64,000 bases of DNA, from the NCBI RefSeq assembly GCF_002775205.1, contig NC_036450.1, positions 13,721,479 through 13,785,478 of the forward strand. Reading direction: 5' to 3'. Within the stretch, counting starts at the first letter, position 1; every line of letters starts with the position of its first letter. Position numbers and translations under genes: made by a program. Of this stretch, positions 12,701 to 25,999 are shown piece by piece. This DNA comes from Xiphophorus maculatus. Lineage: Eukaryota > Chordata > Actinopteri > Cyprinodontiformes > Poeciliidae. The notes beneath the pieces are model-generated. The model was given only the letters and a program-made list of their open reading frames with translations. It was not told the origin of the DNA and made no database searches.

Positions 12701-15700
12701 AGCTATCTCTTTCAGGAGGCTAACTGCCACTTTGTGGCTGGGTAACAGGATCCAGCACCATACTGGATGGACACGGACAATGGGGTGTCTTCTCAGGTGA
12801 TGATCTTCAAGTCAGATAGACTTTCCGGTTCAGATATGTTTTTTTTTTATTGTGGTTCCTATTACTGGAATGTCGTCACTTGGGTTATGTCGTTTTTTTT
12901 TTTTTTTTTGGTTTACAGTTCAGGTTTACAGTTTGGTTTACTGACTTCCATTACCAGGAAAGCAAACGTTTCCTTTAGTGGTTTTTGGTAACATTCCAGT
13001 ATAGTGTTTTACCTTTTGTCTGTTTCTTGAGGACACATTTTCTTTGATTGGTAATCTGTCTTTTGCACTAAATGATACCTGATCACGTAGATGATCACAG
13101 AAACATGATGTGAGGACAACAGTGAACAACTGCTCCCAGTAGAAGCCCCCTTGACCTCAACGACGTACTGGGAGCACAACAATATAAAATATCAGTGAGA
13201 TATGCAGGCATTTGCTCATATAGAGTCCTTAAAACATTTTTGAAAGATACTGGAGAGATATGCAACAACTGTAGCATTAGCATCTCTAGGTGTAAAAAGG
13301 AGATATTCAATTGAATATAATCTGCATAAATAATGTTTGGATATTCGTCCCTTTCATTCACGGGTTTTCTCCAGTATTCTCTCTCAGTTCAAAGACATCC
13401 TTGTTAGGTTAACTGGTTTTCCTGGATCTTATTTCATATTTGGATGGTTTTCTGTTCTTTATCTTTGTGTTGCAATGTGATGAACCCCCTACCTGTCCAA
13501 CGTGTGTCCTGCCTCTCACCTATGACTGCTGTTAGAGATTCATGCCTTCCCCAAATTAAATAAAATAGAAGAATGGATTGATCCGACCAAAGTGGCCTAC
13601 CAAGCAAAATACATGTTGATCAGTAAAAGGAGAAGACAAATTAATCAGAGAAAACCACATGTGGAAACAGTGGAAAAAAGAAACAAAGCCTTAAACAAAT
13701 ACCAAGAAAGTGAGTTCAGAGTAAAACAAAAAGTTTAAAAAAAACACAGCAAGCCTTAATGATGATCATTCATAGCCGCTTTAGAAGGTATGCTCAAATC
13801 TCACATGTTATTATCTTATATATTTTTTATTTGTTACTCCGTTTGTAGTAATTATTTAAATCCTCATTTGGGTCTATTCAAACTACAAGATGGGACAGAT
13901 TCTGTGTCCTAAATAAAATAAAAACAATTACAAGCAGCTTGCTACTGTTAGATATCACAAAACTAAATTTCCTTACTGTCGATTATGAGCAAATTATAGA
14001 CAACCGCCTTTTATAATCTGCTGCCAAAGTGGGTACAAACGTCTGTCGAATAGTTGTTTTCCTACATTCCAGTTCGAAGGGCTTTTTGAGTTTTGAATCA
14101 GTCATGATTTTAGTAGGAAATGTGTTTTAGCAATCCCAACTGCTGAAATGAATCTATTTTAGAAGAGAGTTTTGTTTGTGTTTTCAACTATATCCACGCA
14201 TAAACTTTAATAAAAGAAGAACACAAACAAATACATATTTAGAACTGGACAGACATACTTCCTTTTTTAAACACTCCCTACATAATTTACGACTTCCTAT
14301 TGGAGGAAACTGAGGATATAATCCATCAGTGTTTCCTGTGTTCCCCCAATAAAAGCAGATGTTCAGGTTCAGTTGGGGAAAAAAAAGAAGAGAGGCACAC
14401 ATCAGGACAACCATCGAGGGCCCTGAGAGTAGGTAATTATTTGATCTGACTTCCAGTCAACCATCGTTAACTTCATTATATTTGAAAAATTCAAATATTT
14501 TATTGTGCATTTCTTCTGTCACTAAATCAGATGTTATTAAATCAGTTACTGTGACTTGATAACAGCTCAACTTGGCAGAGATAACACCAAACTACAGAAA
14601 CGTGATACAAGACGGCTCATAATGCTGTAATTGAAGTGCAATGAATCTCTGGTTATACCCTGGCAGAAACTGAGCTGTGTATTAAATAGCTAGGTATATT
14701 CTGTGTTTATGCATATAATCATGAAGTCTTCTATCTCTTAACTGTACTTTGATACTGAAATGTTGTTGAAATCTACTCTGGCCTTAAAATGAAATCTGTT
14801 TTGCAGGCTTGGTTGCCTATTTTCTGATTTAAAATGGCAAAAAAAAAGAGTAATGGGTCTATGGAGAACACATAACCAGATAAGATAGAGGTGGCTGAAT
14901 TTAGATTCACATAGGAATAACGGATGTGGCCAAGGACACTAACTGGAATTCACAGATATGAGCACAAAAATGCCGGCAGCGAGACGCCCACTGGGAGAGA
15001 TATTTTACCAGTATTGTTGGCATTTGTCTCAATATCTTCCTCACCGACAGCACAGAAAAAAACAAACATTAGAGAGAAAAGTGACACACAAAAAAAGAAA
15101 ACAACAGCTGCATCCATCTAAACTCGAGTAAAAATAACTTTACCAGTACTGTTCAAATTAAACCAAAGATGAGACAAGTCTAATTCACTTAAGCCTTTGA
15201 TTAACCCTGATAGTTAAAACATTTATGTAGATGTTTCCATATTTCACTTCTCTTTCACATTTAAGCTTTGCTTCGATAAAAAGCAACGTTGTCTTTTCTA
15301 TGTCTTATCAATGAAATGTTGCTCTCAAGCAAAATACTGTCCTGAGATTTCTATTAGTTTTGCTTAGTGTATTATTTTAAAAGGATCTTGTAGTCTTCCA
15401 GTCTTTTAAAGTTTACCTCTTATTTTCACTTTGGTTCTCAATAAAGGTGAATAGCATTCAATGAGTTCTTGAAAAATAAAAGAAAGAAACAAAAAAACTT
15501 CCTGATTTTTTCCATCTCTTTCTTTTTTCCTTTTATATTTCATCGGATTGGTTTGGTTTGGTTTGGTTTGGTTTGGTCTGATCAGGTTAAAAATGGCAGC
15601 CTGTAAAAAACGGTGATGCAACTTTTCTGGTCTTTTGTATAAACAATCTTGGTCACAAATTTTGACCATATATAATGTTAGACCCAAACAAACTTCTTTC

Positions 15701-18700
15701 CCAATTTCATTAAACAGTATTTGGGAAATATGTTAAAGGCATCTTATTAACTGCTAATAAATGCTAACAGAAATGATACTATGTTCATGTCTGTGCTCAT
15801 AAACAAAACATCTATGAACAAAAAGCTATAGATCCATTTTCTAGTTGCACTTTCTAACTTTTCCATTTTTCTTAGCAAAGAAATGAAAAGATGAAGTCTT
15901 GCTGTAAACAAAGAAAATAGTGAAAAGCCAGGGTGATGTTATCCAGGGCCATTTTAATGGAAAGTCTGGCTATTTAGAAGCAAAGTTTACCTATATTAAG
16001 GTTTGACTTCAGACTTTTGCAGCTCTCCACCATACTTGTTGAGCTAGGGAGTTGGACCTGAATGAACAATAACTTGTTATCAGCTTTTGTTGTTTCCCCG
16101 TCTTATCGCTCCTGTTTTGACACAGAGCCTGGAGGAGCGGTGTAACCGGATCCTGAGGAACATGGAGGCCTCCCTGACGGCCCGGGATCGTGTGGGCATC
16201 CAGGATTTTGTTCTGCTGGACGCCTACACCAGTGAGAGTGCCTTTCTGGACAACCTGAGGAAACGCTTCCATGAGAACCTGATTTATGTGGGTGCTTTCC
16301 TGTGCAGCTTATTCCCTTTAGTCTAATGAAACCTCACAGCCCTCAGCCTCTAACCCCTGCTGTCCTAATGCGGCATTTTACCGTCTATCTGTCACCTTGT
16401 GCTGCTGATATAGCAGCTCTGCTTCTTTGAATCTGCAGAGCGAGCATGAAAAAGGTCACAACCACCCAACGGGTCATGATGACAAGTGATTAAATAAACT
16501 TATTGCTGTTGGTAAAGGACAAAACTAAATATAATCGTGGAAGAATATTTTTTTAATGTCATGTAATCAGTAAGAAGAATAGTTGTATTATTACTGAACG
16601 TGCAAGAGCTGCAGATCATGAGTCCATGTCCTTGTCTCTGTTTGAAGACCTACATTGGGACGCTTCTGGTGTCGGTCAACCCGTATAAAGACTTGGACAT
16701 CTACAGCAAGAAGCAAATGGACACCTATATGGGAGTTAACTTCTTTGAACTACCACCTCACATGTAAGTTTTTGGGGTTTCTTCTATATCTTTTTAAACA
16801 TTTGACGGATAAATAAGATGAATCAGTTCAGGAATATATTGTTTCAGAGAGTATGGATATTTTTGAATTGCTGATGATCATCACAACATTACTTACTTGT
16901 CTTTTGGAGAAATAAGCCACCAGCAGGTTTTCTCTATTTTTACCCTGAGATTTATTTCATCAATATTTAATCAGCTTTTACCAGATTTTTTGTTTTTTGC
17001 TGCTGAAGAAAAGCATTCACACATAAACCACTGCTCTTTACAGATGATGAGTTTGACTATTTTTTGGTCATTGTATGTCTTAAAAAGAGGATACTTAGGT
17101 TTTATAGAGAAAACAATTATTTAGTTTCAGCATTTTTACTTTCAGAATTGAAATCTAAAACTTAAGAACGTGTTAGTCCCTCTTCCAAATAACTTCAGGT
17201 AAAACTTAAAATAATTGAAACTAAATCTTATGCAAAATAGTGGCTTGTGCTGTTGTGTATCTGTTGTGATGTGGAAATGACAACAGATACACAGACAAGG
17301 TGTCAATAAGAAAATGAGAAATACAAAGACATAAATTGTTATGTGGAAAATTGGTGAAATAATCTAAAATGTGGAAAAACTGATAACATTACTGAGCTGA
17401 AAAATATGAATCTATGAAAATCAAGAGTCTTCTTGCATTACCTTAACCTGTTTCTGTTCTTAGTTATGCTTTGGCAGACAACGTTTTCCGCACCATGCTG
17501 TCGGAGTTCAACAATCACTTCATCCTGATCTCAGGAGAGAGCGGGGCTGGAAAGACAGAGGCCTCCAAAAAAATCCTGCAGTTCTACGCTGTCAGCTGTC
17601 CGAGCACCAAACTCCTGAACAACGTCCGGGACAGGCTGCTGCTCTCCAATCCAGTGCTTGAAGTCAGTGGCAAACTAATGTTATGCTCTGTTTTAGATAA
17701 ACATATTTTAAATCAAGTATTTGATTCTTTTATTTTCCTGTAGGCTTTCGGAAATGCCAAAACCCTGAAAAACGACAACTCAAGCCGCTTTGGGAAATAC
17801 ATGGACATCCAGTTCGACCATCGGGTAGACTGGAATACTTACACAAAAAGAATAAAAAATAATGACAAATTACATGGCATCTGGAGTTTAGAGATTGTCT
17901 TTTTCCTTAGGGTGGAGCTGTGGGTGGTCACATCCTTAGTTACCTGCTGGAGAAGTCCCGCGTGGTTCACCAGAACCACGGTGAGAGAAACTTCCACATC
18001 TTCTACCAGCTGGTGGAGGGAGGAGAGGAGGATTTGCTCCGCTGGCTGGGCCTGGAGAGAAACTGCAAGAACTACCGTTATCTGGTGCAAGTGAGAGAAA
18101 ATTTAGAAAAGAAATCCACCAAAAATCTCAGAAATTTTGAGATTAATCTCTGAAGACTTATTAGAAAAAAACGTGAAAATTTCTGTGTTTCAAAAGCTGA
18201 ACATTTCCTCACACACATGCCACACAAATATTTAATCAGAAGTTTATATTTCATGCTTTTTAGGGGGATTGTGCCAAAGTTAGTTCGATCAACGATAAAA
18301 GTGACTGGAAGACAGTGCGGAAAGCGCTGTCTGTCATAGACTTCAGCGAAAGCGACACTGAGGTGAGGTGACACAGTCAACCACGATGTTCAAATCTACG
18401 TGATGATTTCTTTCTCTGATTGTCTCTGTTTTGTGTTGATGCAGCACCTGTTTGGTATTATTGCCAGTGTGCTCCACTTGGGAAACCTAAAGTTTGAAGC
18501 AGACGCTCGAGGATATGCCACCATCAAAAACAACCAGGAGATGCATTGGGTGTCAAAAGTAAACCATCTGTCTGTGATGCACCAATCTTCAACGTGTACC
18601 CTGAGTGAATTTAACACTCAGTGCGTGTTTTTGTCTGTCTTTGTTGCAGTTGTTGGGTATTCCTAACCAGGTGCTACAACAGGGTTTAACCCACAGAAAG

Positions 18701-21700
18701 ATAGAAGCCAAAACAGAAGAGGTGACGCTCCCGTAGCTTTGGATGTGTTTTTACCAATTTGTGATGTTTATTTGCAGTCATTCACATTACTTTGCTCTTA
18801 AAGGTGCTCAGCCCATTTTCAGTGGAACATGCTGTATATGCCAGGGATGCCCTTGCCAAAGCCGTCTATGGCCGAACCTTCGACTGGCTGGTCAACAAGA
18901 TCAATGAATCACTGGCTAACCAGGTCAGCACTGTGTGTTGATATGTTTTAGCTGCTCTACTGGACACAGCAAGAAAACCTGGACGTGACATTTGATTAGT
19001 ATGAATTCTGACAATATTTTCTACTGTGCAAAACAATTTACAACACTTCAGCTTTTTGCCTCATGTAGTCTTTTTTAACATATAAAGTGTTCAGTCTAGT
19101 CCTCTTCTTCTTAACTCCTTCATGAAGAATGCAGGACTACTAGTTTATTGGTTGTTTTTTGGATTAATGTTCTCATTTTCCAATGAGTCACTTTATGTGG
19201 ACACAAATGTCTTGGCCAATACTTGCTCCTTTGCAGTTGTGTTCAAAGCTTGGCAGATAATTTTATAACCTAACCCTGTTTGAAATGTGTCCACATCTTC
19301 AGCCTTGGTCTGTCTGCGTTTTTTTGGTTTTCATGAGGAGGTTTGTTTGTTAATGCTGGCTAATAAAGTGCTACAGTCGCCACAGAACAGTTGCATTTAC
19401 TGTATACTGGGTTTAAATTACAAACCCACAGACTCATTTACTATTTAGTTAACTGCTGAACACAGTGAGGTGTGTCAAACTTTCATTTTGGTGTATCAGA
19501 GTAAAAGCAGCAGCACGCCACACATTTCAAATTTTTAAGTATATAAAAAAAGAATAGGAAACTGTTACATTTTTCACCCAATTCACAATTTTGAGACTTT
19601 TTCCTTTACAAAAGAAAAACTCAAGTGAAGTTACAAAATATAAAACACTTTTGCAAGACAACATATGTGGTCAAACTCCTCTATATTTTGCCCTCCTGCC
19701 ACTGTTTATATCTCCTTGTGCTACGTTCAGGATTCCTCCAGGAAAAGGGTGGTCGGCCTGCTGGACATCTATGGGTTTGAAGTTTTCAGTGTTAACAGGT
19801 GAGATCCTGCACATTTGACCACTTTCAGGCAAAAACATTGAACATAATAATACCTTTTCCCCTTTTCCATTTCAGCTTTGAACAGTTTTGCATCAACTAT
19901 TGCAACGAGAAGCTGCAGCAGCTTTTCATCCAGCTGACGCTTAAATCAGAGCAGGAGGAATACGAGCTGGAAGGGATTGAAGTAATAATGCAGTTATTTA
20001 GTCGCATCAATAAACGACATGATTCATGAAACAATCTAATGTTTTTAATGTTCTTGTGCAAAGTGGGAACCAGTGCCATATTTTAACAACAAGATAATCT
20101 GTGACCTTGTGGAGGAGAAATTCAGAGGAATCATCTCCTTGTTGGTAGGTATTTAAATAAGCTATGGTCATTAATGAATGAATTAATAAACCTTTGGCTA
20201 AATAAAATACATAAGTTTGATTTTCATCCTGATAGGATGAGGAATGTTTGCGTCCTGGGGAGGCCACCGACCTCACCTTTCTGGAGAAGATGGAGGAAAA
20301 GATTGGCGGCCATCCTCATTTTGTCACGTGAGACTTTAATTCTTTGGAAAATTCACCTTTACAGCAACTAAACTCCAGTCACCTTAAATGTTTCTCCTCA
20401 TACAGACACAAACTTGCAGACAAAAACACAAGAAAAACACTGGAAAGAGGAGATTTCCGCCTCCTACACTATGCTGGGGAGGTTACATATTGTGTTGTTG
20501 GTAAGTAATAATTAGACTGTTGTTAACTATTAGAGAAGCTTAACTTTGCTTTTGCATTCCTTTTACGCTACAGCTATTTTCAGCAGGATAAGAAATAGAG
20601 TGTTTATTAAAAAATGTATAAGTGAAATATTGTTTTCTTTTGACATTTCAGGATTCTTGGACAAAAACAACAATCTGTTGTATCGAAGTGGAAAAGAGGT
20701 GATTTTATTCTGGATCTCTGTGTTCAGTAAAGTGGTGACTCTGTGGACAGAAATGTGTTTTATTTAAACATTAAACAAAGTTTAACAATAATTATCCTCA
20801 ATAGTCTGCTTGAAAAGCTTAATGTTAGGTTTTTATCCATTTCACATTTTGCCTTGGCAGAAGTTGTGCTGTGTTTTTCCCTCGTTATTGACCTTTCACC
20901 TTGTTCAACCTGCTTGGTTCGAGGATCAAATAAAAAACATTAATTCATGATGGTATCTCCACCATGCACTGTAGCTTTGCTTGACTTCAGTACTTTAGTT
21001 TACATCTCAAAAACACATTTCCTTTCATTTTTCTGATTTGAAACTTTCACATAAAATAACTTCTGGTGATATTATCTTGAGTAAAGTATTTTGTCTTTTG
21101 ATTTCAGGAAACAAAAGAGAGCAAAAAACATTTTTCCCCCAACAAAGCAATATATTTTTTACCAAAGAATACAATTATCAATAAATCACAAAAATATGTC
21201 ATTGCACTGGGGTTATTAGCATTTCTTTCGAATTTCTAACCAAGACTGATAAGCGTATTATTTTCTGTTTTCCATAAGGTCATGCAACACTCCAAAAATG
21301 GCATCATCAAACACTGCTTTCCCTCCTCTGAACCTGACAGCAAAAAGAGACCAGAAACTGTGAGAAGATAATCAGACGACACTTAATTTTCCTCAGATTT
21401 TAATCTGAAAGTGGTTCAAATTGTCCACTTTGTCCTGCAACACCTTAGGTGGTGACCCAGTTTAAGAACAGCCTGGTTGGTCTGACTGAGATCCTAATGT
21501 CCAAAGAGCCTTGGTATGTGCGCTGCATCAAACCGAATGAATCCAAACAACCAGGTGAGACCAGATTACATTTGTACAAAATGGAGTCTGTTCACCAGGC
21601 TGCTGATGGGGCAGATAACAGAGCTGAAATTTCAGTCCTCTGGTGTGTTTTGCAGCAAAATTTGATGATGTGCTGGTGAGACATCAGGTTAAATACCTGG

Positions 21701-24700
21701 GGCTCATGGAGCACCTCAGGGTCAGGCGAGCCGGCTTTGCATACCGACGCAAATATGAGCTCTTTCTCCAGAGGTAACAGAACATCTTCAGCCTGATTTA
21801 ATTATCTTACTTTGTAAAGTTTGCTCTAGTTGTTGACAAACCTACTACTATACAAATGCTCCTTCTCTGCACTAGGTATAAAGCTCTGTGTCCAGACACT
21901 TGGCCCAACTGGAAAGGTACGCCAGCAGAGGGTGTTCGCTGCCTCATTAAACACCTGGGCTACAAAACTGATGAGTATAAGTTAGGCAGGTTGGTAGATG
22001 CACAGCATGGTTTCGAAAGATTACTAACAATCTATAATTCCTGTGAAGAATCACTGGATCTTTTGACGCTTTAAATGTTGGCTTTCCACTTGAAGGACGA
22101 AGATTTTCATCCGCCATCCCCGGACTCTGTTTGCAACAGAAGACGCCTTTCAGGTCTGCAAGCATCAGCTTGGTAAGAAATAACTCGGCTTCAATCAATT
22201 CAAAAGTAAAATATGAAACATTACTATTTAATAGTACAATCTTATCAGAAGTGCCGTAAAACGTGAAAACATCATCTGTCACTGTAGCAACAAGGATTCA
22301 AGCCAAATACAAAGGTTACAGAGTGAAAGAAGAGTACCTGAAACAGAAAGCGGCTGGTGAGTGACTGAAGTGACGCTAATTGAGTAAGATGTGATGATGT
22401 TTTCAAAATCAGAAACATGTCTTTTTTTAGATGTTCATTTTAAAATAATTCATCCCGTATGTTTGTCCAAACAGCCACTAAAATTGAGAACTGCTGGAGA
22501 GGTTTGATGGCGAGGAAGGAGCGTGAAAGGAGAGCTTGGGCGGTCAAGGTCATCAAGAAGTACGGCACAATAATCACAAGATATAGATAATGTCTAATAA
22601 AGCAGCTTAATAAGATACTGTGCTGTAAGCTGACCTGTTTGGTTGATTTTTGATAGATTCATCAAAGGTTTCATGACCAGAAATCAACCAGCCTGCATTG
22701 ACAACAGTGAGTACCTGGTCTATGTGAGGCAGAACTACCTCACCCGCCTGAAGGAAAACCTTCCCAAATCGGTCCTGGACATGGACTCGTGGCTCACCCC
22801 ACCACCCATTTTAAAGGAGGTAAATGAGCTTTTCATGTTTTTGAAGAATGATTTGGCAGGGATTGTATTGTATGACTTTTAAGATGTAACAAAATTAAAA
22901 TGCGTTTTTATTTTGCAGGTCTCGCTGCTCTTGCAGAACGTCTTCGTTCGCTATTTGGTGAGGCAGTACGTCCGAGAAATCACCCCACAAAGGAAAGCTC
23001 AGGTAGGATCCACTGTTTTCAAAATAATATCTTCAACTCACTTTCTCTATCTTTGTATGTTTTTTCCATCTCCCATTTTAATGAACCTACTGTATATGTT
23101 ACATAAAAAATAGTTTGGTAGTTAGATAAAAAGACAATATGTGTATATTGGAAACACAAAATCTAATTGCACAGTAACATGCTTTTTAAAATCTATTTTT
23201 ATGTAAAGCCTCTTTAGTTGTTTTCATAGTTCTTGCATTTATTGTTCTTGTTTCTCAGAACTCAACTTAAACAATTAAAGTCACCATGTGACATTGTTTG
23301 GATGTTTCTCCTTCTCCAGCTTCTCCTCAAAGCCCAAACGAGCTCCATGTTCAAAGGAAAAAAAGAAAACTACCCACTCAGTGTGTGCAGCCCGTTTGTT
23401 GACACGAGGATTGGTAAGAATATTTTAATAGTATTTTTTATCTGTGAGACATGGTGGTGGCAGCATTATGCTTTGTGGGTTTGTGTTGTGTTAGGACAGC
23501 AAACTGGAACCAAATGCAGCTGATAATTTTTTGTTTTATTAATTGTAAAAAGATGATAACACTATATTCCTTTCTTCCATTTTACAACTATACACTGCTT
23601 AATTAAAATACATGAAAGTTTGTTAAAACATATGAAACTGTAGGCTCTGTTCAATTTGTTGATTGGATCCTATCTTTTTAAAATTTTCACCAAGCTTTCG
23701 AAGACATTAACCTCAAGGTCCTTCAGACAATTCAGCATGAGCACCTCAAGGTAAATCAGAGCCAGAGTTTACTCTGCCTCTTTTTGTTTTTCCGATATTT
23801 TCCTAATTGTTTGCGTTTCGTTCACAGTACGGCGTTCCAGTGGTGAAATACGACAGGAACGGGTTCAGGCCTCGTCTTCGGCTGCTCATCTTCACCCAGG
23901 AAGCCGCCTACTTGGTCGAAGAAACAAAGATTAAGCAGCGGATTGATTTCACCTCGTTGAAAGGTAATAAAGCTACTAAATGAAAGTAAACTTATTACAC
24001 ACAGAGAAGGATATATTCACTATTTTGTGTAGCTACATCTTAATTTCCTTCTTGCTATGGCATGCATGCTTATTAGTAACCCATGCTACAGATGTCTTAA
24101 GAAAAAGAACTCAGCTTGGGAATCAAATCTTACATTAAGGATTAATTAATACTAAGTTTTTCCTGATATCCATAGAATAAAGTAGATTTTTCATGCATTG
24201 ATACATTTATATGCTGATTCTGTGATATGTTTTGAATCGTGCCAATGAAAAATAAAATCCCAATGTTTTTTACTGGCAGAGAACATTGAATTTTTAATTT
24301 AAATGTCTTGGTACTTTAGCAAATTTCCTAGAACCTTTGAAATAGAAACAGGCCCACAGCATTACAGATCCTCCACCGTAGTTAACCTGGCACAATACAT
24401 TGTTTAGTTTTTTTATGTTACTAAAATGCCCTTAGTGTAATATCAGAACCTTCAAACATAATTTTCATTAAATCCATATGTCTGGGTTAAACGTGGTTTG
24501 TTATTTTACTGGATTTATGTAAAATTCTAATCTTAAATGTTGTGTTTTAATCTACGGTAGGTGCAAAAAATAATCATCATTAACAGAATTAAAGGCTTGA
24601 AAGCATAATTATGTGTGTAATTAATCTATATACTGTGTTTTACTTAGTGAATGGAGGTAATAAAATACATTTTCTAAATATAATAATCTTATGAATATGT

Positions 24701-25552
24701 ATGTAATTTGCATTTATTGCTTATTATCGAGACTTGGTGACCCAAAGTTGTAGTTTTCTGGAATTGAGCGTTGGAGATTTTTTTAGTCTTACTGCTAGGG
24801 GAGCAATTACATTGTTATATTTATTGTTATTAAATAATTATTCCCTTATTTTGGATTGTTTTTTGTATATTGAATGAATTCACTCAAATTAATTGTTGGA
24901 TTTTTATCAATTTAACTCTATAAGATTATCTAAGTACAAAAATAGATCAGTTTATTTTAGGGATTTTTACAAATCAGAATAAGATCCTGATCTGATTCTT
25001 TTGTAGGTGTGTCTGTGAGCAACCTGAGCGACAACTTCCTCATCCTCCATGTTACATGTGATGATATCAAACAAAAGGTTTGTTGTTGTTTTTCTTTTGC
25101 AATGAAATATAATTATGAGACAGTAATCAGATTATTACTGTAATTAAATATGGAGGACCAATCACGTTTGTTGTTTCAGGGAGATCTGGTTCTGCAGTGC
25201 GACTTCCTCTACGAGGCTCTGACTAAGCTCAGTTTTATTGCTGACAAGCAGAGCTGTATCAAAGTGGTTCAGGGGAGGTACAGAATCTGGATCATATTCA
25301 GCATTATTTTAATAATTATTGTTAAGAATTAATTAAAGAATTTCCCTTTGCGTTCAGCGTGAGGTTTGACATTCAGCCTGGCAGAGAGGGATTTGTTGAC
25401 TTCAAAAGTGGCCAGGAATCCATGGTCTACAGAGCAAAGAACGGCCACTTGATGGTGGTGAGTGTGGAGTTCAGATAATAATACTTTTTAAGCAAACACA
25501 CAAGCAACTCATTGAGAATTTTGCTTTTTAGGAATCAACAAGAACCAGATGA
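9711..25552 (+). CDS. myo1h: myo1h, unconventional myosin-Ih
   Basis: Thirty-two coding exons join in phase to 1038 aa: 9711-9722, 16126-16287, 16648-16763, 17464-17662, 17744-17824, 17911-18090, 18264-18362, 18445-18558, 18650-18721, 18804-18923, 19731-19798, 19876-19981, 20064-20144, 20236-20327, 20406-20500, 20652-20698, 21279-21359, 21449-21554, 21656-21773, 21876-21989, 22096-22172, 22288-22356, 22475-22559, 22657-22819, 22919-23002, 23320-23413, 23695-23750, 23828-23963, 25007-25077, 25180-25277, 25358-25457, 25532-25552. Motor: P-loop GESGAGKT (~121-128), switch I NDNSSRFG (~173-180), switch II DIYGFE (~397-402). Then come two or three IQ-like light-chain sites and a basic TH1 tail that binds acidic phospholipids. 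[16 protein letters not shown] and [17 protein letters not shown] match MYO1H better than MYO1C. It is an actin-based motor at membranes, studied in hair cells and brainstem. All catalytic motifs are intact. Confidence 0.95.
11820..12265 (+). mobile_element. LINE 3' end (RTE/Rex-like), decayed
   Basis: The segment follows a common teleost non-LTR element in order: a stretch near the 'ggtcgatctacgttcc' region (11868-11888), 'cagccttagagatatggtgaaggtcttcatctgg' type sequence (about 12000-12035), then 'tgggatcccct ... gagagaagtgtcagggcttccctcc' (12190-12255), which corresponds to the last coding part. Identity is low, so the insertion is old. The clade is from memory and uncertain. Confidence 0.55.
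13355..13575 (+). repeat. decayed copy of the SINE seen at 27968-28320
   Basis: A degraded version of the 'ttctctccagtattct ... aaagacatcc ... gttaggttaactggttt ... acctgtccaacgtgt ... cctgcctctcacctatgactgctg' series, ending in a short GAATGGATTG tail. It lies in myo1h intron 1 and is much older than the copy in susd2 intron 1. Confidence 0.55.
15545..15580 (+). repeat. (GGTTT)n microsatellite
   Basis: About six tandem GGTTT units (written TTGGT in the other phase) in myo1h intron 1. Confidence 0.85.
23434..23645 (+). mobile_element. Tc1-like transposon remnant
   Basis: In a myo1h intron. The plus strand reads 'gacatggtggtggcagcatt', the HGGGSIM stretch of the teleost Tc1-like transposase, then 'gacagcaaactgg' and about 100 bp further a piece of the terminal repeat ('aaaatacatgaaagtttgtt'). 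The centre is missing. Confidence 0.55.
24280..24440 (-). mobile_element. Tc1-like remnant, second family
   Basis: The run 'ggcccacagcattacagatcctccaccgta' type sequence at about 24350-24385 is characteristic of another teleost Tc1-like transposase, read in reverse. Only this part is recognisable inside the long myo1h intron 23964-25006. Confidence 0.45.
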
Positions 25553-25973
25553 AGATGAAGCTTAACTGGGATGATGAGGCTCTTAGAAGCCTCAGAGATG
25601 CAGATCTTTAAAACAAAACAAAAAACCAGCCATTCTTTCTCAACCTCCTCATGCTCTTCATAATGACTGATTTTAAGTTTTTCATCTTTATGATATTACT
25701 TTATGGTAGTCTGATGTTGTTCGTCACCAAATAATGCCAATATCTCAACAGCAGAAAGAGCAACTGAAGAGTTTGATCAGAAAACATATAAACTATATAA
25801 GCTAAAAAAAGCCTGTTTTGTATTTGACTTTTGTTGATATGGCAATTTAAGACATGCATGTGTAAAACCATAAAGAGCTTACCTATGCCACACCTTTGTG
25901 TAAGAACATGCTTAACCATACATAAGTTTATAATAATTACCTTTAGAAAACTAGGTTAGTGAAAATACAGTGC

Positions 25974-25979
25974 AATAAA
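25974..25979 (+). terminator. myo1h: myo1h polyadenylation signal
   Basis: AATAAA about 420 bp after the myo1h stop codon, giving a short 3' UTR. Another AATAAA lies near 26170. Confidence 0.55.
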
Positions 25980-25999
25980 TAATTCTCAGTCTATCTATA

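Larger units (their letters stand above)
9723..16125 (+). other. myo1h intron 1 (6.4 kb)
   Basis: The longest intron of the gene, lying between the 12-nt first coding exon and the first motor exon. It holds the 3' end of a decayed LINE (11820-12265), a decayed SINE copy (13355-13575) and a short GGTTT tandem repeat (15545-15580). Elsewhere it is AT-rich with no recognised gene. Confidence 0.6.
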
